The position numbers were made by a program, and so were the translations under genes. From assembly GCA_018873245.2 (NCBI GenBank), contig JAEMBT020000002.1:11530001-11594000 (forward strand): 64,000 nt of DNA, given 5' to 3'. This DNA is from Archegozetes longisetosus. Taxonomy: Eukaryota > Arthropoda > Arachnida > Sarcoptiformes > Trhypochthoniidae. The number at the start of each line of letters is the position of its first letter. Within the stretch, counting starts at the first letter, position 1. Shown one piece after another: positions 1 to 24,240 of the stretch. The notes below the pieces were generated by a model that was given only the letters and a program-made list of their open reading frames with translations, made no database searches and was not told where the DNA came from.

Positions 1-2143
1 GATGCAAATGTATTGGGTCTTATTAGCAGCTTGTATTTAGCATTTGATGGTTTTGCGCTCAAATTGTCTTAATATGTTGCTCAATTAAGTAACTTATGTT
101 TGGACGTGGCATTTTATAGACCAACATCTAAAGGGCTATAAAACTAAACATAAAACAAAGTGCAGATAATTTGATGCATGTCAGATCATCACAATCAAAT
201 TTTGACTGTAATTTACATAATGATTTGTGTCCGCATTTGCTACGATCATGAAGATGCAATTTAACGAACAAATGCTATTTAAATGAAAAATTGCTGTTTG
301 GAAAGCATTTTTACATATATGTTGGGGTCTTCATTGTCTTCATTGAAAGCAGGAAAACAACTGAACCTTTAGAGATGACTTAGGAGTTAATGATAAAACT
401 TTATATCTCATACATTACAATATACGCTATCATGAAAAAGCTCTTACTGCGTCTATGTCTACATTTTGTAAGTGATATTAAACATGATTTTGAAATTGAA
501 GTTACACAAATCATTTTACTGAATAATCGTCTAATGATGTTTAATCACATTTATTAGTATTCATACTTTATATAGAGATAAGCAAATCATTTATCATTAC
601 TAACTTTTCTAAAGGTATGCTTTCGTCATATTCAATAAGTCGAGTTAAGCTGATGTTTACATTTTAGTAGAGTTTAACTTTTAAGGAACTGTAATGTAAG
701 CGTTATTTAACAATAAGCAAACTTGTTTCAGTTGGCAAACTGCCATTCCATATGCTATTTCTCTTCATTGCATTTTCCCTATATTTATGCGAGTTTTACC
801 AATTTATACCCAACTTAAATAAGTTATACCAAACTTAGCGTAGCATAAATGCCATAGTATTACCTACTTACAAATACCAGAATTAGGTATCTTAGGCATT
901 TTAACGAATGTCTCCAATCGGTCACAACAGACGATCACAATATTTGTATGACTTGCAAACCAATTTGTTTCTATTTGTCACCATCGAAGCCTTAGGCCAA
1001 ATACCAAGAGTAAAAAATAAATCTGATGCTATTTTTTGTTCTAACAAGTTAGCAAAAAAATGCAGACCACCCACTCAACAGCTTTTATTCGAGTGACTTA
1101 TTGTATAATGCAATAAAAACTAAAATATGGCACTTCCTTAATCCCAAAGTTACCCCAATTTGTTTCGTTCGAATGCTTTTCAAGTCTGAATGCAACGTCA
1201 TTTCTTCAATTTTCTTATATAAACAATCAGTTTTACGCATCTAATTCGGCTAAAATAAACAGACATCTCACTAGTTTTGAGCACGAATGTGACGAATTTC
1301 TAAATAAGATTAGCACCAGCCTCATAAGAAAGAACCCTTTCATAAATGGTATAAACAATTGCTAATCATTGAATTAATTTTATATCTGATTTAAGCCGAG
1401 TATTCTTCAATTTTAAAAGACTTATTCAATAAAACAATGTAAAATGTATATTTTAAATGAGACAAAAATTGTTATTATAGCTTGAGAGTATGCTCAATCA
1501 AAGTGTTAATAAGCGATTCGATCCAACTTTAACGCAATTGACAAAATACTAGAGTTAAGGCAGCAATTTTATTGCACCTTAGTAGAAATTTTCATAAGAA
1601 CTTTATAGCATCGATAGTTGAAGTAGAGTATGTGGTATATATAATTTATGATAGTCAAAATTTGATTAGATAATAAATGTAACAAGTACTTTAACAAATT
1701 CAGATAATGCAGATATTATTACTTAAAGTATGGAAGTGTTAGAAAACAGTGCGCTCTACATAACCTCATAAACGATAATGTTGTCGTAAATTTAGTTTTT
1801 TGATTTTGATGAATAAGTTTGCTCTTTCATATCGATTACTTTTAAATCGTTAACACAAGTCCTCAATAGCCTTGACCTAATAGGCTAAATAGTGTAGATT
1901 TAACAAACCATAGTCGACGGTTTAGTTTGATTGTACGGTTTATTGCTTTGGAAGCATCTCATCTTTCAATGGCACACTTATTGCACAAAATGTTTTTGAT
2001 CATTTTTCAAAATCAAACTTAAAAAGTACAACTCTATTACCTTTAATGTGAGACAAGTTGTAAAAGTTTTATTAGCTCAGTGTAATTCCAATTATTACAA
2101 ATGAAGTGATTCGCAAAAATTTATTGTTCTTATCTTTATTCAG
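1..2143. other. Non-coding stretch upstream of visible tensin exons
   Basis: AT-rich sequence with no open frame that looks like protein. A 62-codon frame near 908-1096 has no recognisable composition. The first visible tensin exon begins at 2144 right after a splice acceptor (tttattcag), so this is most likely a tensin intron or 5' region, with the tensin start codon outside the window or unrecognised here. Confidence 0.5.
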
Positions 2144-5100
2144 AATCACGAACCATTACGATTGACATCATTTCCACCAAATCTTTATCCGATTGATTCA
2201 AACTATACGAAACCATTACTTAGCGATAAGCGATCGATTCGAACGACAAATTCTTTTAAAGAATCGTCACCTTCACCGCCTTTCGTCATGGATATAACAT
2301 ACGTCACCGAACGTATTATTGGTAAAATAATTAGATTATATGATTCCGCGCGGTCATTAACTCACAATAATTATCATTTCATTCTAAAGTGTTAACATTT
2401 CCCGACTCGGGAACGAGCGGCACATATCGCGCTAATTTGAAGGAAGCCGTTCAAATGTTACGGACCAAACATAAGAGCAAATATATGGTCTTCAATTTAA
2501 GCGAAAAGAGACACGATCTCATCAAATTGAATCCTAATATTTGCGAGTTTGGTTGGCCTCCAAAATTGGCGCCACCACTAGAAAGACTATGCTCTATATG
2601 CAAAGCAATTGATTCCTGGCTCACTTGTGACAATCATCACGTAGCCGTTATTCATTCAAAAGGTGATAATGGGAGAACTGGTGTTGTGATTTCAGCGTTC
2701 ATGCATTACACAAATATATGCGCGACCGCTGACCAAGCATTGGATCGTTTCGCGATGAAACGCTTCTATGACGACAAATTGGCCAAACTTATGCAACCCT
2801 CTCAAAAGAGGTATTTTTGCCATCACTATCACATTGCTTTAACCAACCATATGATTATGTTGAACTTATTACCCTAAAAGGTATGTCCAATACTTCTCTG
2901 GTCTTCTTTCTGGTGGAATCAAGATGAACAACAATCCATTATTTCTTCATCATATTATTGTTCACGGGATACCAAACTTTGATCAAAAGGGCGGATGTCG
3001 TCCTTTTGTCAAGATATACCAAGGGATGCAACAAATTCATACGACAGGCATTTACTTAGCCTCTGATAGCAGGGCGCATAGAATAATCATGTTATTGACA
3101 CCAAGTCTTCAACTGAGAGGTGATATTTTAATAAAATGCTATCATAGAAGACAAAGTCCTCCTGGAAGAGCCACAATATTTCGTATTCAATTTCACACGT
3201 GCACTCTCGAACACGACAGACTTGTCTTCAATAAAGACGAATTAGACGACGCTATAACTGATTCTCGTTTCCCCAACGACGGTTTCGTTGAATTTCTATT
3301 CAACACTTCGCCAACAAACGAATTTCGTCCACAAAACGGTTCAGCGAGTGATTCCATAACTCCTATTAGTGATGAAGCACTTCACGATTCAATAGTTAAG
3401 TGGGACTCGTATGAAAATTTCGACTTAACTCCTGAAGACAAATCTGATCCACTTTTGGAAGCATTCGCTGCCGAACTTGACAATCCATCCCATACGTACG
3501 GTCCAATCGATGGAAGTCTTTACGCAACAGTTGCAAAGAGCAGTAGCAAAAAATCTCCGGTGACTTTTTCATTACCAAATGGTCAAAACACAGATAATAC
3601 CAGTGATGATGGACCTCATACTATAAGCATTGATTCTGGAATATCGTCGACAATATCAGCGAATCCGCACCACCATAATCCACATACAAATATTCATCCT
3701 CACACTAACGGTAGTTCAAGTGGTTTTCCGTCACCGATCAATGTTGAAGCAGAAGTACATCATCACCAAAACATTGAAGACCAAACTCATAGTAAGCCGA
3801 CTAGTCTCGAACAGGAGGCATTGGATGAGCTGTTGAGTGGAATGTTGCAACAGATCGAGTCACTTCCAGACCATCCAAGCTCGTCACGTAAATCAACGTC
3901 ATCTGTAAATAAAAGTTTATCTCCTGGTGGTGACAAATATTCGTCAATCTCGAGGACTACGCCAGCAATTTCAAGTTTGAGCCGTAGACAGAGTGACTAC
4001 AGCTCTCCTCAAACACTGTTTAATGGTAGCGGAGGGCCAACAACTAGTCCTGAAATAGTGCAAACGCGCTTTTTGACAAAACCTATAAACTATAGTACTT
4101 CTGATGACCGAAAGCCGTATCGCACTCCAGTTGGAAGTCAACCTTTCTCCTACGGGGTGACTGCTAATTCTCCTGCAATTCAAAGGAGGAGAGTTTTCTC
4201 TGAATCGACTGCTTATGTGACTGAAAATGAAGTGCCAAAACGTCAGAGTAGAGAAATGGATGATGTTTTTAGTGATTACGCGTCGTCCACGTATCAAGAA
4301 ACGTTTAGCGAAGACGGAACCCCATTAACTTGGCTTCAGAGACAACAAATTAAATTGAAATCAAAACACGAGGGAAAAGATTTACAAGAAAAGCATTGGA
4401 AGGAACAGAGACTTATGGCTGAATTGAAAAGTGTTGCCAAAAGGATACCTTCTCAAGATTCTTCTAGAGAGTCTTCGCCACCTTATTCACAACCACTTCA
4501 TATAAACACATCTGCGACCAATGGTCACGGAACTGCTAGCAGACCTTACGCATCGCAAACCAGTTCCCGAGGAATGAGTACCACTTCTTCGCCGCTTATT
4601 CCAACGAGAACTTCGAGCAAGAATGTATCTAATTACCCAGTTGAATGGCAAACTCCTAGTCGGCCACTACAACGCCAAAGATCTGATAGTTCGCATGATC
4701 GCGAACGACCGTTTGTTGCTGTGAAACGCGCTCATCAAGAGGCCAAAGAAGAGATGTCTAATACGCGCACAACTCCTCAACAAATCGCTGCTTCTTCTTC
4801 TTTATATGGAACTGTATACCCTTATAGTCAGCATCATGTTTATATGCCTAATGCTAGAGAAGACTCGCAATCATCACTTCCACGAACAGGTTTACTTATG
4901 AAGACACAAAACGTTGACGAAGTAGACTCTGTGCGACCTAAACACTCTACTCCTGCTTATAAAGTATGTTTCGAATTATCACTGATTTTATTGAGTAGAA
5001 ATTGTAAAAGATATGATTTGTTTAAAGAGCGCTACCGTTGAAGCACCGACTTCTTGGTCGCCATCATTCGTTAGTAGTAGTAGTCCTCCTGGTAGTCCGA

Positions 5101-7084
5101 GTCGTAATTCTGACAGACCGTCAACGCCTGGTTTTCCCATCACTCCGAGCACTCCATATGTGAACCAAACACAACAGTCGAGAAGTCCTCCCCTACAGAG
5201 GTTTGATAATTGCATGTTTGCATATTCTATATAAAACTTGATAAGATTGACGCCTCAAATTCTTTAATAATGTCTATCCCTGTATTTGTGATGCTTTAAA
5301 ATTACAGTCGCTCTCTATGTCCCAACTGCACTTTGCTTCATAACAAGTACATTCGTTGGTCGAATAATCCTGTGTTTTGTAGTTGTGGGTACGCATTAAT
5401 AATTACTAATTGAATTTCAAATACTTTCTAAAGTCCAAAGTTTATGTTCAATACTAACTTACAAAGTTTCTGTTCTACTTATTACTTAAGCGGTTGCTTT
5501 ATCAATCATGTAATGAAGCTTTTGGTTTACTGATCACTCTAGCTTTAGGTAATAGAAAAATTTAATTCGATTAATTTGTTTTACAGGAAAGGAGCTCGAA
5601 GTCCTTCACCGGCAACTGTTCAAGCTAGAGATGGTTCTGGTGACCGGGCGTCGCAAACTGGTTCACCGGGAGGTTCGGTCTATTTTGGGCAATCTCAGAG
5701 ATCAAGCTTATTATCTCTGAATGATTCGGAAGTGATTACTCAACACCCATTCTTTGTAAAAGATACTTCCAACTATTGGTATAAGCCAAATATATCAAGA
5801 GAAGAAGGTAAGCAAGGCTTCACAGCAATTCAAACATTTATCGCAACAGATCTTGATAATTAAACATTATGTATATAGCCATAAACATGTTGAGAGACAA
5901 GCCTTGTGGCACTTTTGTTGTGCGCGACAGTAATTCGTTTCCCGGTGCATTTGGATTGGCACTCAAAGTCGCAACTCCGCCACCAAATGTCCAATCGAAA
6001 ACAGGTGCGTCTTATTCATTATCAACTGATATTATGGCAATAGTTATGTTATTAGATTAAAATATGATAAATTTGAATTAAAGGGGACATTTCCAGCGAA
6101 CTGGTGCGCCATTTCCTGATAGAACCAACTAATAAAGGAGTACGGCTTAAGGGCTGTCCTAATGAACCAACATTTGGAAGTCTATCGGCATTGGTTTATC
6201 AACATTCTGTTACAGCAATGGCTCTTCCGTGTAAACTGATTATACCTGATTCTGATCCTTCTAGTGATCCATCAGTTGATGCCATGCTTAGTAGCTTAAC
6301 GAGCGAGTCATCGTCAAGTATATTATCACAAGGAGCCGCCTGCAACGTACTCTACTTGGTCACTGTTGATATGGAATCACTGACTGGACCGCAAGCTGTG
6401 CGAAAAGCAGTTAACGAACTCATGGCTATGAGACCACAACCGGCACCAACTGTTGTACATTTTAAAGTCTCATCAAAAGGGGTTACTCTAACTGATAACA
6501 ATCACAGGTATAACTGCGAATACTTTCAAAAACGATTGTCTGATTACTAGCTTAGACAGAACATATTTTTTATGATAAATAACTTTAGCCTTTTCACAAT
6601 AGCTTTCATAAATAATTTCAGTCATATGTTTATCAACCACTCAAATCTCTGTACTATCAGTAATGAGATCTTAAGTCTTCGTGGTAGAAATATCGAAGTG
6701 ATTTGAGTAAAGTTTATTGCTTTTTATTTTAGACTTTTCTTCAGAAGGCACTACCCACTGAACTCTGTCAGTTTTTGTGGAATAGATCCCGATTGCAGGA
6801 AATGGAAGCATCAAGTTGAAGGAACTCCTTCGTCATCGAACGAATGGTATGCTTTCATGTGTTGCATCTATATCCATATGATTGAAGTTTTGCTGAACTT
6901 CTGTTTGTTTGATTACAGCATTTGTTTTGGATTTGTTGCGCGTAAAGCCGGCAGTAAAACAGATAATCAGTGCCATGTGTTCGCTGAGTTCGAGCTCGAA
7001 CAACCCGCTTCTGCTATTGTCAATTTTGTTAACAAAGTCATGGCAGCAAATCCAACACAACAACAGCGATCGAATCAGTTGTGA
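2144..7084 (+). CDS. TNS: Tensin (5' end missing), focal-adhesion adaptor
   Basis: Ten exons join in frame: 2144-2321, 2390-2810, 2881-4963, 5028-5200, 5308-5388, 5587-5807, 5879-6004, 6084-6507, 6733-6846, 6919-7084 (about 1328 residues visible). Tensins link integrin tails to actin at focal adhesions. Domains, numbered from the first visible codon: PTEN-like phosphatase fold about 49-215 (TYVTERI, NLSEKR, QPSQKRY), C2 domain about 216-345 ([14 protein letters not shown]), a long Ser/Pro-rich linker, SH2 about 1032-1140 ([19 protein letters not shown]) and a C-terminal PTB about 1179-1320 ([24 protein letters not shown]). The phosphatase P-loop reads [10 protein letters not shown], so the catalytic Cys is Ser and the domain should be inactive. 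Exon 5308-5388 adds a Cys-rich CPNC...CSCG stretch to the linker. The first exon opens at an acceptor, so the N-terminus lies upstream. Family assignment is secure. Confidence 0.93.
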
Positions 7085-10000
7085 ATTGGAACAAATTGTC
7101 AAATTATACTCTAATGGACTAACAGTTGAACGACAAATACGAAGCCCTTCAAAGTGCAGCTCGAAGTTTAAGTGTACAGAAGAAGACAACGTGTTTAACG
7201 ATAAAATTTGCAAAAGTGCCTCTTTGTTAAACTAATGATCATTTAAAGTTATGCAATTATATCGAGATAATGTGATCAAATGCAATATAACAATCATTAT
7301 TACCTGATTTACGAAAAGGTTACAAAATACAAAACTTGTTAATTTTACAGTTTGAACAAAACTCTGCTTAAAACCTGTCAATTGATTGTAACATAATTTA
7401 CCTAACCTTGCCATTCGTTAATATAGTGGTGTTTATTTGAAATAACTATTTTGACCGCAATTTTCTTTTGTTGATAATGAACTAAACATTTTTGGTGTGA
7501 GAATTACTGTTATTTCTCTGTCTAGTCAAATAATATCTGTATAACTTTGAAAATGTTCATATTGTTGTACAGTTCATCAATATTTTATACTCTGCTATAT
7601 CCAAATCTATTTGAGTGACAACTACCAGCTCGAGAAGTAAGAGTAGAAGGTTATTAGCTGACACCAGTTTCTGTTACTCACTAAAGGCTAACACGAAAAC
7701 AAATACTATTTATTACCGAATATTTGGTTCAATTGAAAGAAGAGAGTAACGAAAGTTTCATGTTATCCTTTGTTTGATTACAGGCAAATCTACTTTAATC
7801 ACTAACACACAAATAGTTCCTTAATATAATTAAAAGTTTATTAAATAATATACAAATTGATATATACTGTTAAACGAGTAAATTTACATTAATTATAAAA
7901 AGAATATACAGTAAATATTTTACAATTAAAATGTGCCATAAGTTTATATAAAAATTAATTGCAATATTTTAGGCTTTTTAGCTTTATTTTTGTTCACTTA
8001 ATATTTAATAAATTATAAGGATATAGGGTTTTAATCAACTGTTCAATTCATTCATTTCATTGTCGATAATAAGTGGTCGTATATTTGCACAAATTCGTTC
8101 AAAAACTTAATTCGAGTTTTCAAACTTGAGTCCAAACTTGAATCGGTCTAACGTTCAGCTTTGAAGCCTTATAACATTCCAACATTAAGTGCCACAACTT
8201 CTTCAAAAAATTTATTTTACGCCAAATACAACATAATCACAGAATAGCTTAGACGTTATATTGAAATAAAAGCAAACAAAAGTAATTGAACGGGGTCTTT
8301 ACGAAGGACTGTCAGTTGTATCGAATTGGTTGTTACTAAAATTTGATTCAAACAAATCAAGGAAGCAACTGGTTTAACAAGTCACATTTGTTCAAATGTG
8401 TTTGTGGTGAACGCTCAAACCAATTCTTTTATATTTAGTTGATCTCGAACTGAATCTGTGACAAATGTTGTAGTAAGTTATTTTGCATTTTTTGGGCTAT
8501 TCGATGAGGCATCTCTCGTAGTCTTTATAACTATGACGAAAATGTTTAGCGTTAAACTAAAGCATTCGTTTGAGTGAAGGTAAGACATGTGATAAACTTG
8601 TGTCGGGTTAAGTTTCGTGTCTTCTTTACTACTTATTGTGCGGTTTAATTAACTTGTATTTGCAAGTTTTGCGTTCTTATTTGCATTTAACAGTTGTTTA
8701 GTAGTGGTTTTCTTAAAACTATTTGCAGTGTTGGTATCTCTGCCTCCAATCCAAACTTTATGTCAGCTTTATGTTAAGTCTATGCCATCGCTTAGATTAT
8801 CAATTCTAGTGCGAAAAATTAACTTCAGTTTTTAAACATCAATTTAAAATAGATAGATATACGTTCAAATAATTCAAATTAGATTGATTCAATTGACAGT
8901 AGTTTAAAAGGCTTTGAATTATTTTGAACTGTTTGGGAGTCACAATCAAAGTGAAGTAATGACGTAGACTAACATAAAACCTCACATAAAGTAATATCAA
9001 AATTAAAAGTATTAATATGAGTCAATTTAGCTCTATTCATATAATTATAAATCAGGTTTAAATCAAAAATTTAAATTTGGCGCTAATAAATCACTGACTA
9101 GAAGGAAAAATATAGTTTCAATTGAATAACAGTGATAAAAATACATTTTAAATTTAATATTGAAAACTTGTTTAATTTTGTTTCGTAACACTTAAGTTGT
9201 GAACTTGAATTAATTGAAAATATTAAACGATGTTTATTATTGATATACTGAAAACTTATGCACAACAGTAATGACGAACATTTGAAAAATGTCAATCTTT
9301 TAGCACTTGTTTCAGTCGTAAAGTTTGCTTTGGATTAAAACAACCTAAATGTTAAGCCAATTTATGCCTTTATGATTATGTTTGCTAAGAATTAGTAATC
9401 GTTTCTATAAATAAAATGATTTGTTGTAATAGATTAGAAATAGGAAAAAGTGTACGAAAAATAGTTAAATGAGTGATGAGAAAAGGGCCAAAAGAGGGGT
9501 GAATTGTGAGTAATGTATTTGACGTAATTGTTCGGTCAATCATTTGTTGGGTGGCATTCATTGGTCACACATTTACTGCTCCGTCATTTCGTTCATATGA
9601 CATACACTGTATTAAAGTGATTTCATTTATATTAATATTATTGCTCTCAATTACATAAAAAATATCAATTGAATTAACTTAATTTAAATTTGATTAATTT
9701 ATAATTTGTAGGTTTGTGCACAAGTATTTTAGAGGTAAGGAAAATAGTCGTTAATTTGAATGAAAACTCGACTCAAGTTGAGTATAGACTGAATGAATGC
9801 GTCAATACGTGGATATATAGCATAGAGTCTATGTATAATTGGCTGATATATAGCGTATATCTGTATGTGAATAGGGCTGCAATACTATTAAATGGTCGGC
9901 CATTTGCCTTAGCACTAAAAGAGGTGTCAATTCTTTTTAATATTATTGCCAATCAATCCACCATTAATTTGATGTTTGAATCGTTTTATATCTTTACTGA

Positions 10001-10479
10001 AACTTAGTTTAAGTGTTGTTTTCGTTTGAAGTGTTGGTTGAAATAGCGAGTTGATAATTAAATAATTAGTGAGTTTTATGTTTAGTTGTTTTGACATAAC
10101 TTTTATTTGAGTTTTCATCAAATATAAAGTTATGTTAGTGTGCAAACCAAATAATTTTATTCAATAAAATTATGATTTCATTTATCATGTCATATAATGA
10201 ATGCCACTCTCATTAAGTCTAACATTAATTATTTAATAAAACTAAAAATACGCTATTTTTTGGTCACTACGAATACGAATTGTGATTATTATCACGTTTT
10301 GAAAGTTTAACCATTTTTGCTCTTCTGTTAAATTAATAATTAATCGAATACAAGGATTGGTTGAATGATAAAAACTAATTTATATTGAGATAAAGTATTG
10401 AATATTTAATTGATTGAATTTATATGAATGATAGGCTCTGTTGTAAAGGATTCGTATTAGAAACAAATAGTTATAATAA
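7085..10479. other. Intergenic spacer between tensin and Rab5
   Basis: About 3.4 kb of AT-rich sequence holding the tensin 3' UTR and presumably the Rab5 promoter and 5' UTR. Short open frames (for example 9714-10007) lack recognisable composition. I see no gene, RNA or clear repeat. Confidence 0.5.
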
Positions 10480-11270
10480 ATGGCAAATCGAAGTGCAGTC
10501 CAAAGGCCTAATGGTTCGACTCAGGGAAAGATATGTCAATTCAAACTTGTCTTATTAGGAGAATCTGCTGTCGGCAAGTCGAGTCTAGTTCTGCGTTTTG
10601 TCAAGGGACAATTCCACGAATATCAAGAGAGTACTATTGGAGGTATCAATCAATTCACCACCAAATATGTCAACTCATTTAACTAATTCAACTTGTTTTC
10701 AATTGATCCACAGCTGCATTCCTCACGCAAACAGTTTGTTTAGACGACACAACAGTTAAATTTGAGATATGGGACACTGCGGGCCAAGAGAGGTATCACA
10801 GTTTGGCGCCGATGTATTACAGGGGAGCACAAGCAGCTATTGTGGTCTACGACATCACTAATCAGGTCCACACTTGACCATCATCTTCATGAGTTACAGA
10901 CTTGTAATCTACTTTTTCAATCATAATTTAGGATACTTTTAGTAGAGCGAAGACCTGGGTTAAAGAATTACAGCGACAGGCCAGTCCTAATATAGTGATC
11001 GCTCTGGCTGGTAATAAAGCAGATCTGGCCAACAAAAGAGCGGTTGAAACAGACGAGGCTCAAGCTTATGCTGACGAAAATGGACTTTTATTTATGGAGA
11101 CGTCGGCTAAGACAGCTATGAATGTTAACGACATATTTTTGGCGATTGCCAAGAAGTTACCCAAAAACGATCAAAGCGGTGCCGGTGCCGGTCAAGGGGG
11201 CCAAGGCCGAAGAGGAGTTGATCTGACGGATAATTCACAACATTCTGCCGGTGGTTGTTGTGGCAAATGA
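10480..11270 (+). CDS. Rab5: Rab5 small GTPase
   Basis: Three exons, 10480-10642, 10714-10865 and 10932-11270, give 217 residues against about 215 in animal Rab5. Rab5 controls fusion and identity of early endosomes. Visible GTPase motifs are the P-loop GESAVGKS (27-34), the Rab5-type effector region STIGAAFLTQ, switch [22 protein letters not shown], base-binding GNKADL and ETSAKT. The C-terminus ends in CCGK after a Gly-rich tail, giving the two adjacent cysteines that Rabs use for geranylgeranylation. The ATG is the first in frame. Switch II and effector sequences are diagnostic for Rab5 rather than other Rabs. Confidence 0.96.
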
Positions 11271-13396
11271 GAGCTATTATTGGGTTATATTTCGATTAAT
11301 TTGATATTTGAAATATATATAAATATATATATATACAAAGCTAACATAAAGCAATTTTATTTTAAACCAATTTAAGGCCCCCTCAAAACTATTCTGATCC
11401 CATCACAACTTCTCGCAAATAGCTTTCAAGAAAATATTGTAAATATTATGAATTTAAATGAACTGAATTTCTCCTTGTTTACACTTATTAATGATTTGAC
11501 ACCACAATTTAGTTGAATTTGTTTTTGGGAACATTACATCATTATTTGTTCGCTAAAGTTAAGAAAATGACAGAAATATTCGAACAGATTTTGCACTGAA
11601 TCGGCATTACTATTAACTAATATAAGTTATAAATGTATATTATATTAATGACACTTCTTTGCTATTATATTGTAATCTGTGGTATATTTTAAATCCAACA
11701 TCCCTTAATCATTACTCAAGTTATTACTGTTTTAATTGTATTTTCAAATATTTGTACTGATATTAATTTTAACATAATGTGAAAAATTGTAAGTTAACTG
11801 ATCGGAGATTATAATATTACAATAGTTTTAGAAATTAATTCTTGTTTCAAATTTGTCTATTTATTTAATTTGTACCATTTGAGTGATTATAATACCATTT
11901 TGAGTTGGTTTTATAGAGGGACAAGTTTTCTAAATTTGATCTAAAGACTTGGTTTTTCTGATGAATCCGTCAACTCATTAGAGAATCGAAAAATGTTGCG
12001 GTCAAACGAAAGTTTGATACCGAATAACTAATTATTAAAGATCAGTCACTAGTTTATATGAAAGTTAACATAATATAACGCAAATTGTTTTCTATTAATG
12101 ATAACTGCTCAAAAAAATTTATTTTACATTTTATTAATTTGATTCCATAAGGACTTTGATTGCAATAAATTAAATTGATTTGCGTTACGAAAACGCTTTA
12201 ATAGAATTGTTTTCGATTCAGTTGAAAATCTTGATTTTAAATAATAGAAAAATTTGTTAGACTCAAATCTAAACTATAGTTTCGTTACAACACGACTGAA
12301 CGCATGAATGCCAGAGCACTTATAAGAGTTTTAGGCGGAAACAGCCTTCAGTTTCAACCAAGTTATAGATAATTTTATGTGTAATCATTCATTTAGAACA
12401 AATTAAACTTAAATGCTTTTCTTTCTACTCATATGTTCTTCTCTTCAATAGAAGCCAATAATGAATCGCAAACTGGTGTTACGAAAAGTTTACGCGACAA
12501 GTTTATAATCCATACTGAACTAAGTTTAACGTGTCGCACTGGAGTTTCGTGACCAGGCCTCAGAACGTCTGTTACCTTGTGTTTTGCTATAAAATCTTAT
12601 AGAAACTAGTCGCTAGTTCTTTAAACACGATTGTATTTTCATAGCGATCACAAGCCAAACAATACTGGTTTTGCTTATGTAGTACTCAGATTGGGTTAGG
12701 TTTCAGACATTAGTTTATTACTGATGAGATGCGCCGCAAATGCTCCACGAATGTGCTTACTTTGTGAAAAATTAAAAGTCCAAATATCTCAATAGCTGCC
12801 AAACAGTTTCGATAAAGATTTCACAAGTAATGCTATTTGAGGTCAAGAAAACACGGTTCAACGATTTTGACTCAGCTGACAAACTTTGAGTCAAACCTCA
12901 GTACTTGAGTTAGAATTGTTGAATCTAAATGAAAAAAGTGTTCTCAATCTGACTGCTTGTAAGAGATTGCAACAAATGACAATAAATAATTAAACAAATA
13001 AAGACAGCGATGAGTAAAACATGAACAAATAAATTGATTTATTCTCGTCAATTTGATTGTTGTTAAAACATTTGCAAAAATACAATCATTGATCCAATGC
13101 TTGTTATCCTTTTCTCTAAAATAAAACATTCGTTATTTAATAGGCTCTAAATAAATATCTTTGAATATCGATACAAATTTAATAAATGAACAGTTATTCT
13201 CGTTCTTGTTTATAAGATATAGAACTTTGTTAAGCTATAGAAATAACTTATATAATGAGATTTAAATGATGAAAAATGTAAATAATGTGATAATTTGGCA
13301 TTTCATCTCATTAGGAATTGAGATCAATAGAACAGTCAGTCAACGATAAACATGTTTCAAATGGGAGTCAATATTTACAGTAATTAATTTGAACAA
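11271..13396. other. Intergenic spacer between Rab5 and NF1 3' ends
   Basis: Rab5 and NF1 converge here, so this stretch contains both 3' UTRs. It is AT-rich, includes a short TA run, and shows no gene-like open frame. The 61-codon frame at 12944-13129 looks random. Confidence 0.5.
11308..11337. repeat. Interrupted (TA)n microsatellite
   Basis: Alternating TA tract just after the Rab5 stop codon, interrupted by extra A residues. Simple repeat in the presumed 3' UTR. Confidence 0.7.
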
Positions 13397-23353
<9,957 letters not shown>

Positions 23354-24240
23354 TGAGTTGCGGCCAAACTATTTGTTTATGTATTGAATCATCTGATTTA
23401 ATAAATTATTATCGTTTCAATGACATATCATCGAAATTGAGATGAACTGAAAGATTTGTGACAATCAAATGAAAGCTATAATGGAGTGAAGCAAACGAAC
23501 AGGTATGAGAAGAGCTGAGAAATGGCATTAAATGGCACTCGAATGCGATCGATAAAGTCTCCGTTCGATAAAAAAAGTAGCACTACTTTTCAGGCTCTGC
23601 TTTAGACAAATGACAACAAAATCGATTCGTTTGTTGTCATCAAATGTGAGTTCACTTGAAATTACTTTATTTCAGGTTATTATTACTTTTATTTTTTAAT
23701 TATTTCATTTTAAGTTTAATTCTACTTCAATTCAATCACAAAATGTGCCAAATTTTCAATTAATTAATTTGTTATTCAGTCAACAAAAACAATCAATGAA
23801 TGCATTAATAGATAGTTTTCATTCATAATACTATTGTTAATATCGACGTCTTTACGTTCGGCACACCCTTTGCCACACCTCTCACTAGAATATCAGTTCA
23901 TTCATTAAAACATTTAGACTTTCACTCATAAAATGACTCAATTCTACTCATTCACATATTACGTCGTTTGAGGGCTTTTGTATCTAAATATTTTTCAACC
24001 GATTTTAACCACAAACTAGTTATGAAAAACTAAATTTTGAAACGTTCATTTGACATCATTTCTGTTTTATTGACGATTATTTTGAGCGCGTATTAAATAT
24101 CTTTTGTGCCTAAATCGCTTTAAAGTTATTTTGATATTATTTTTAGAGATCATAACACGATTTATAATTAAATATATATATTTTTAATAATTTATATTAA
24201 AATATAAACAATATATTAGTAGGAGTGTTAAATAAATGCA
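23354..24240. promoter_or_regulatory. Head-to-head intergenic region, NF1 / RFC2
   Basis: 887 bp separate the divergent NF1 and RFC2 start codons, so both promoters and 5' UTRs must lie here. I see no TATA box or other motif I can place with confidence. Assignment is from gene layout. Confidence 0.5.

Noticed and set aside
908..1096. 62-codon frame upstream of tensin
   Set aside because: Composition and length fit chance in AT-rich DNA; no conserved start context or partner exon.
3971..4297. 108-codon minus-strand frame inside the tensin linker exon
   Set aside because: Antisense shadow of a Ser/Pro-rich coding exon, with no recognisable protein features.
6833..7213. 126-codon minus-strand frame over the tensin PTB exons
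   Set aside because: Overlaps conserved tensin coding sequence on the other strand; composition random.
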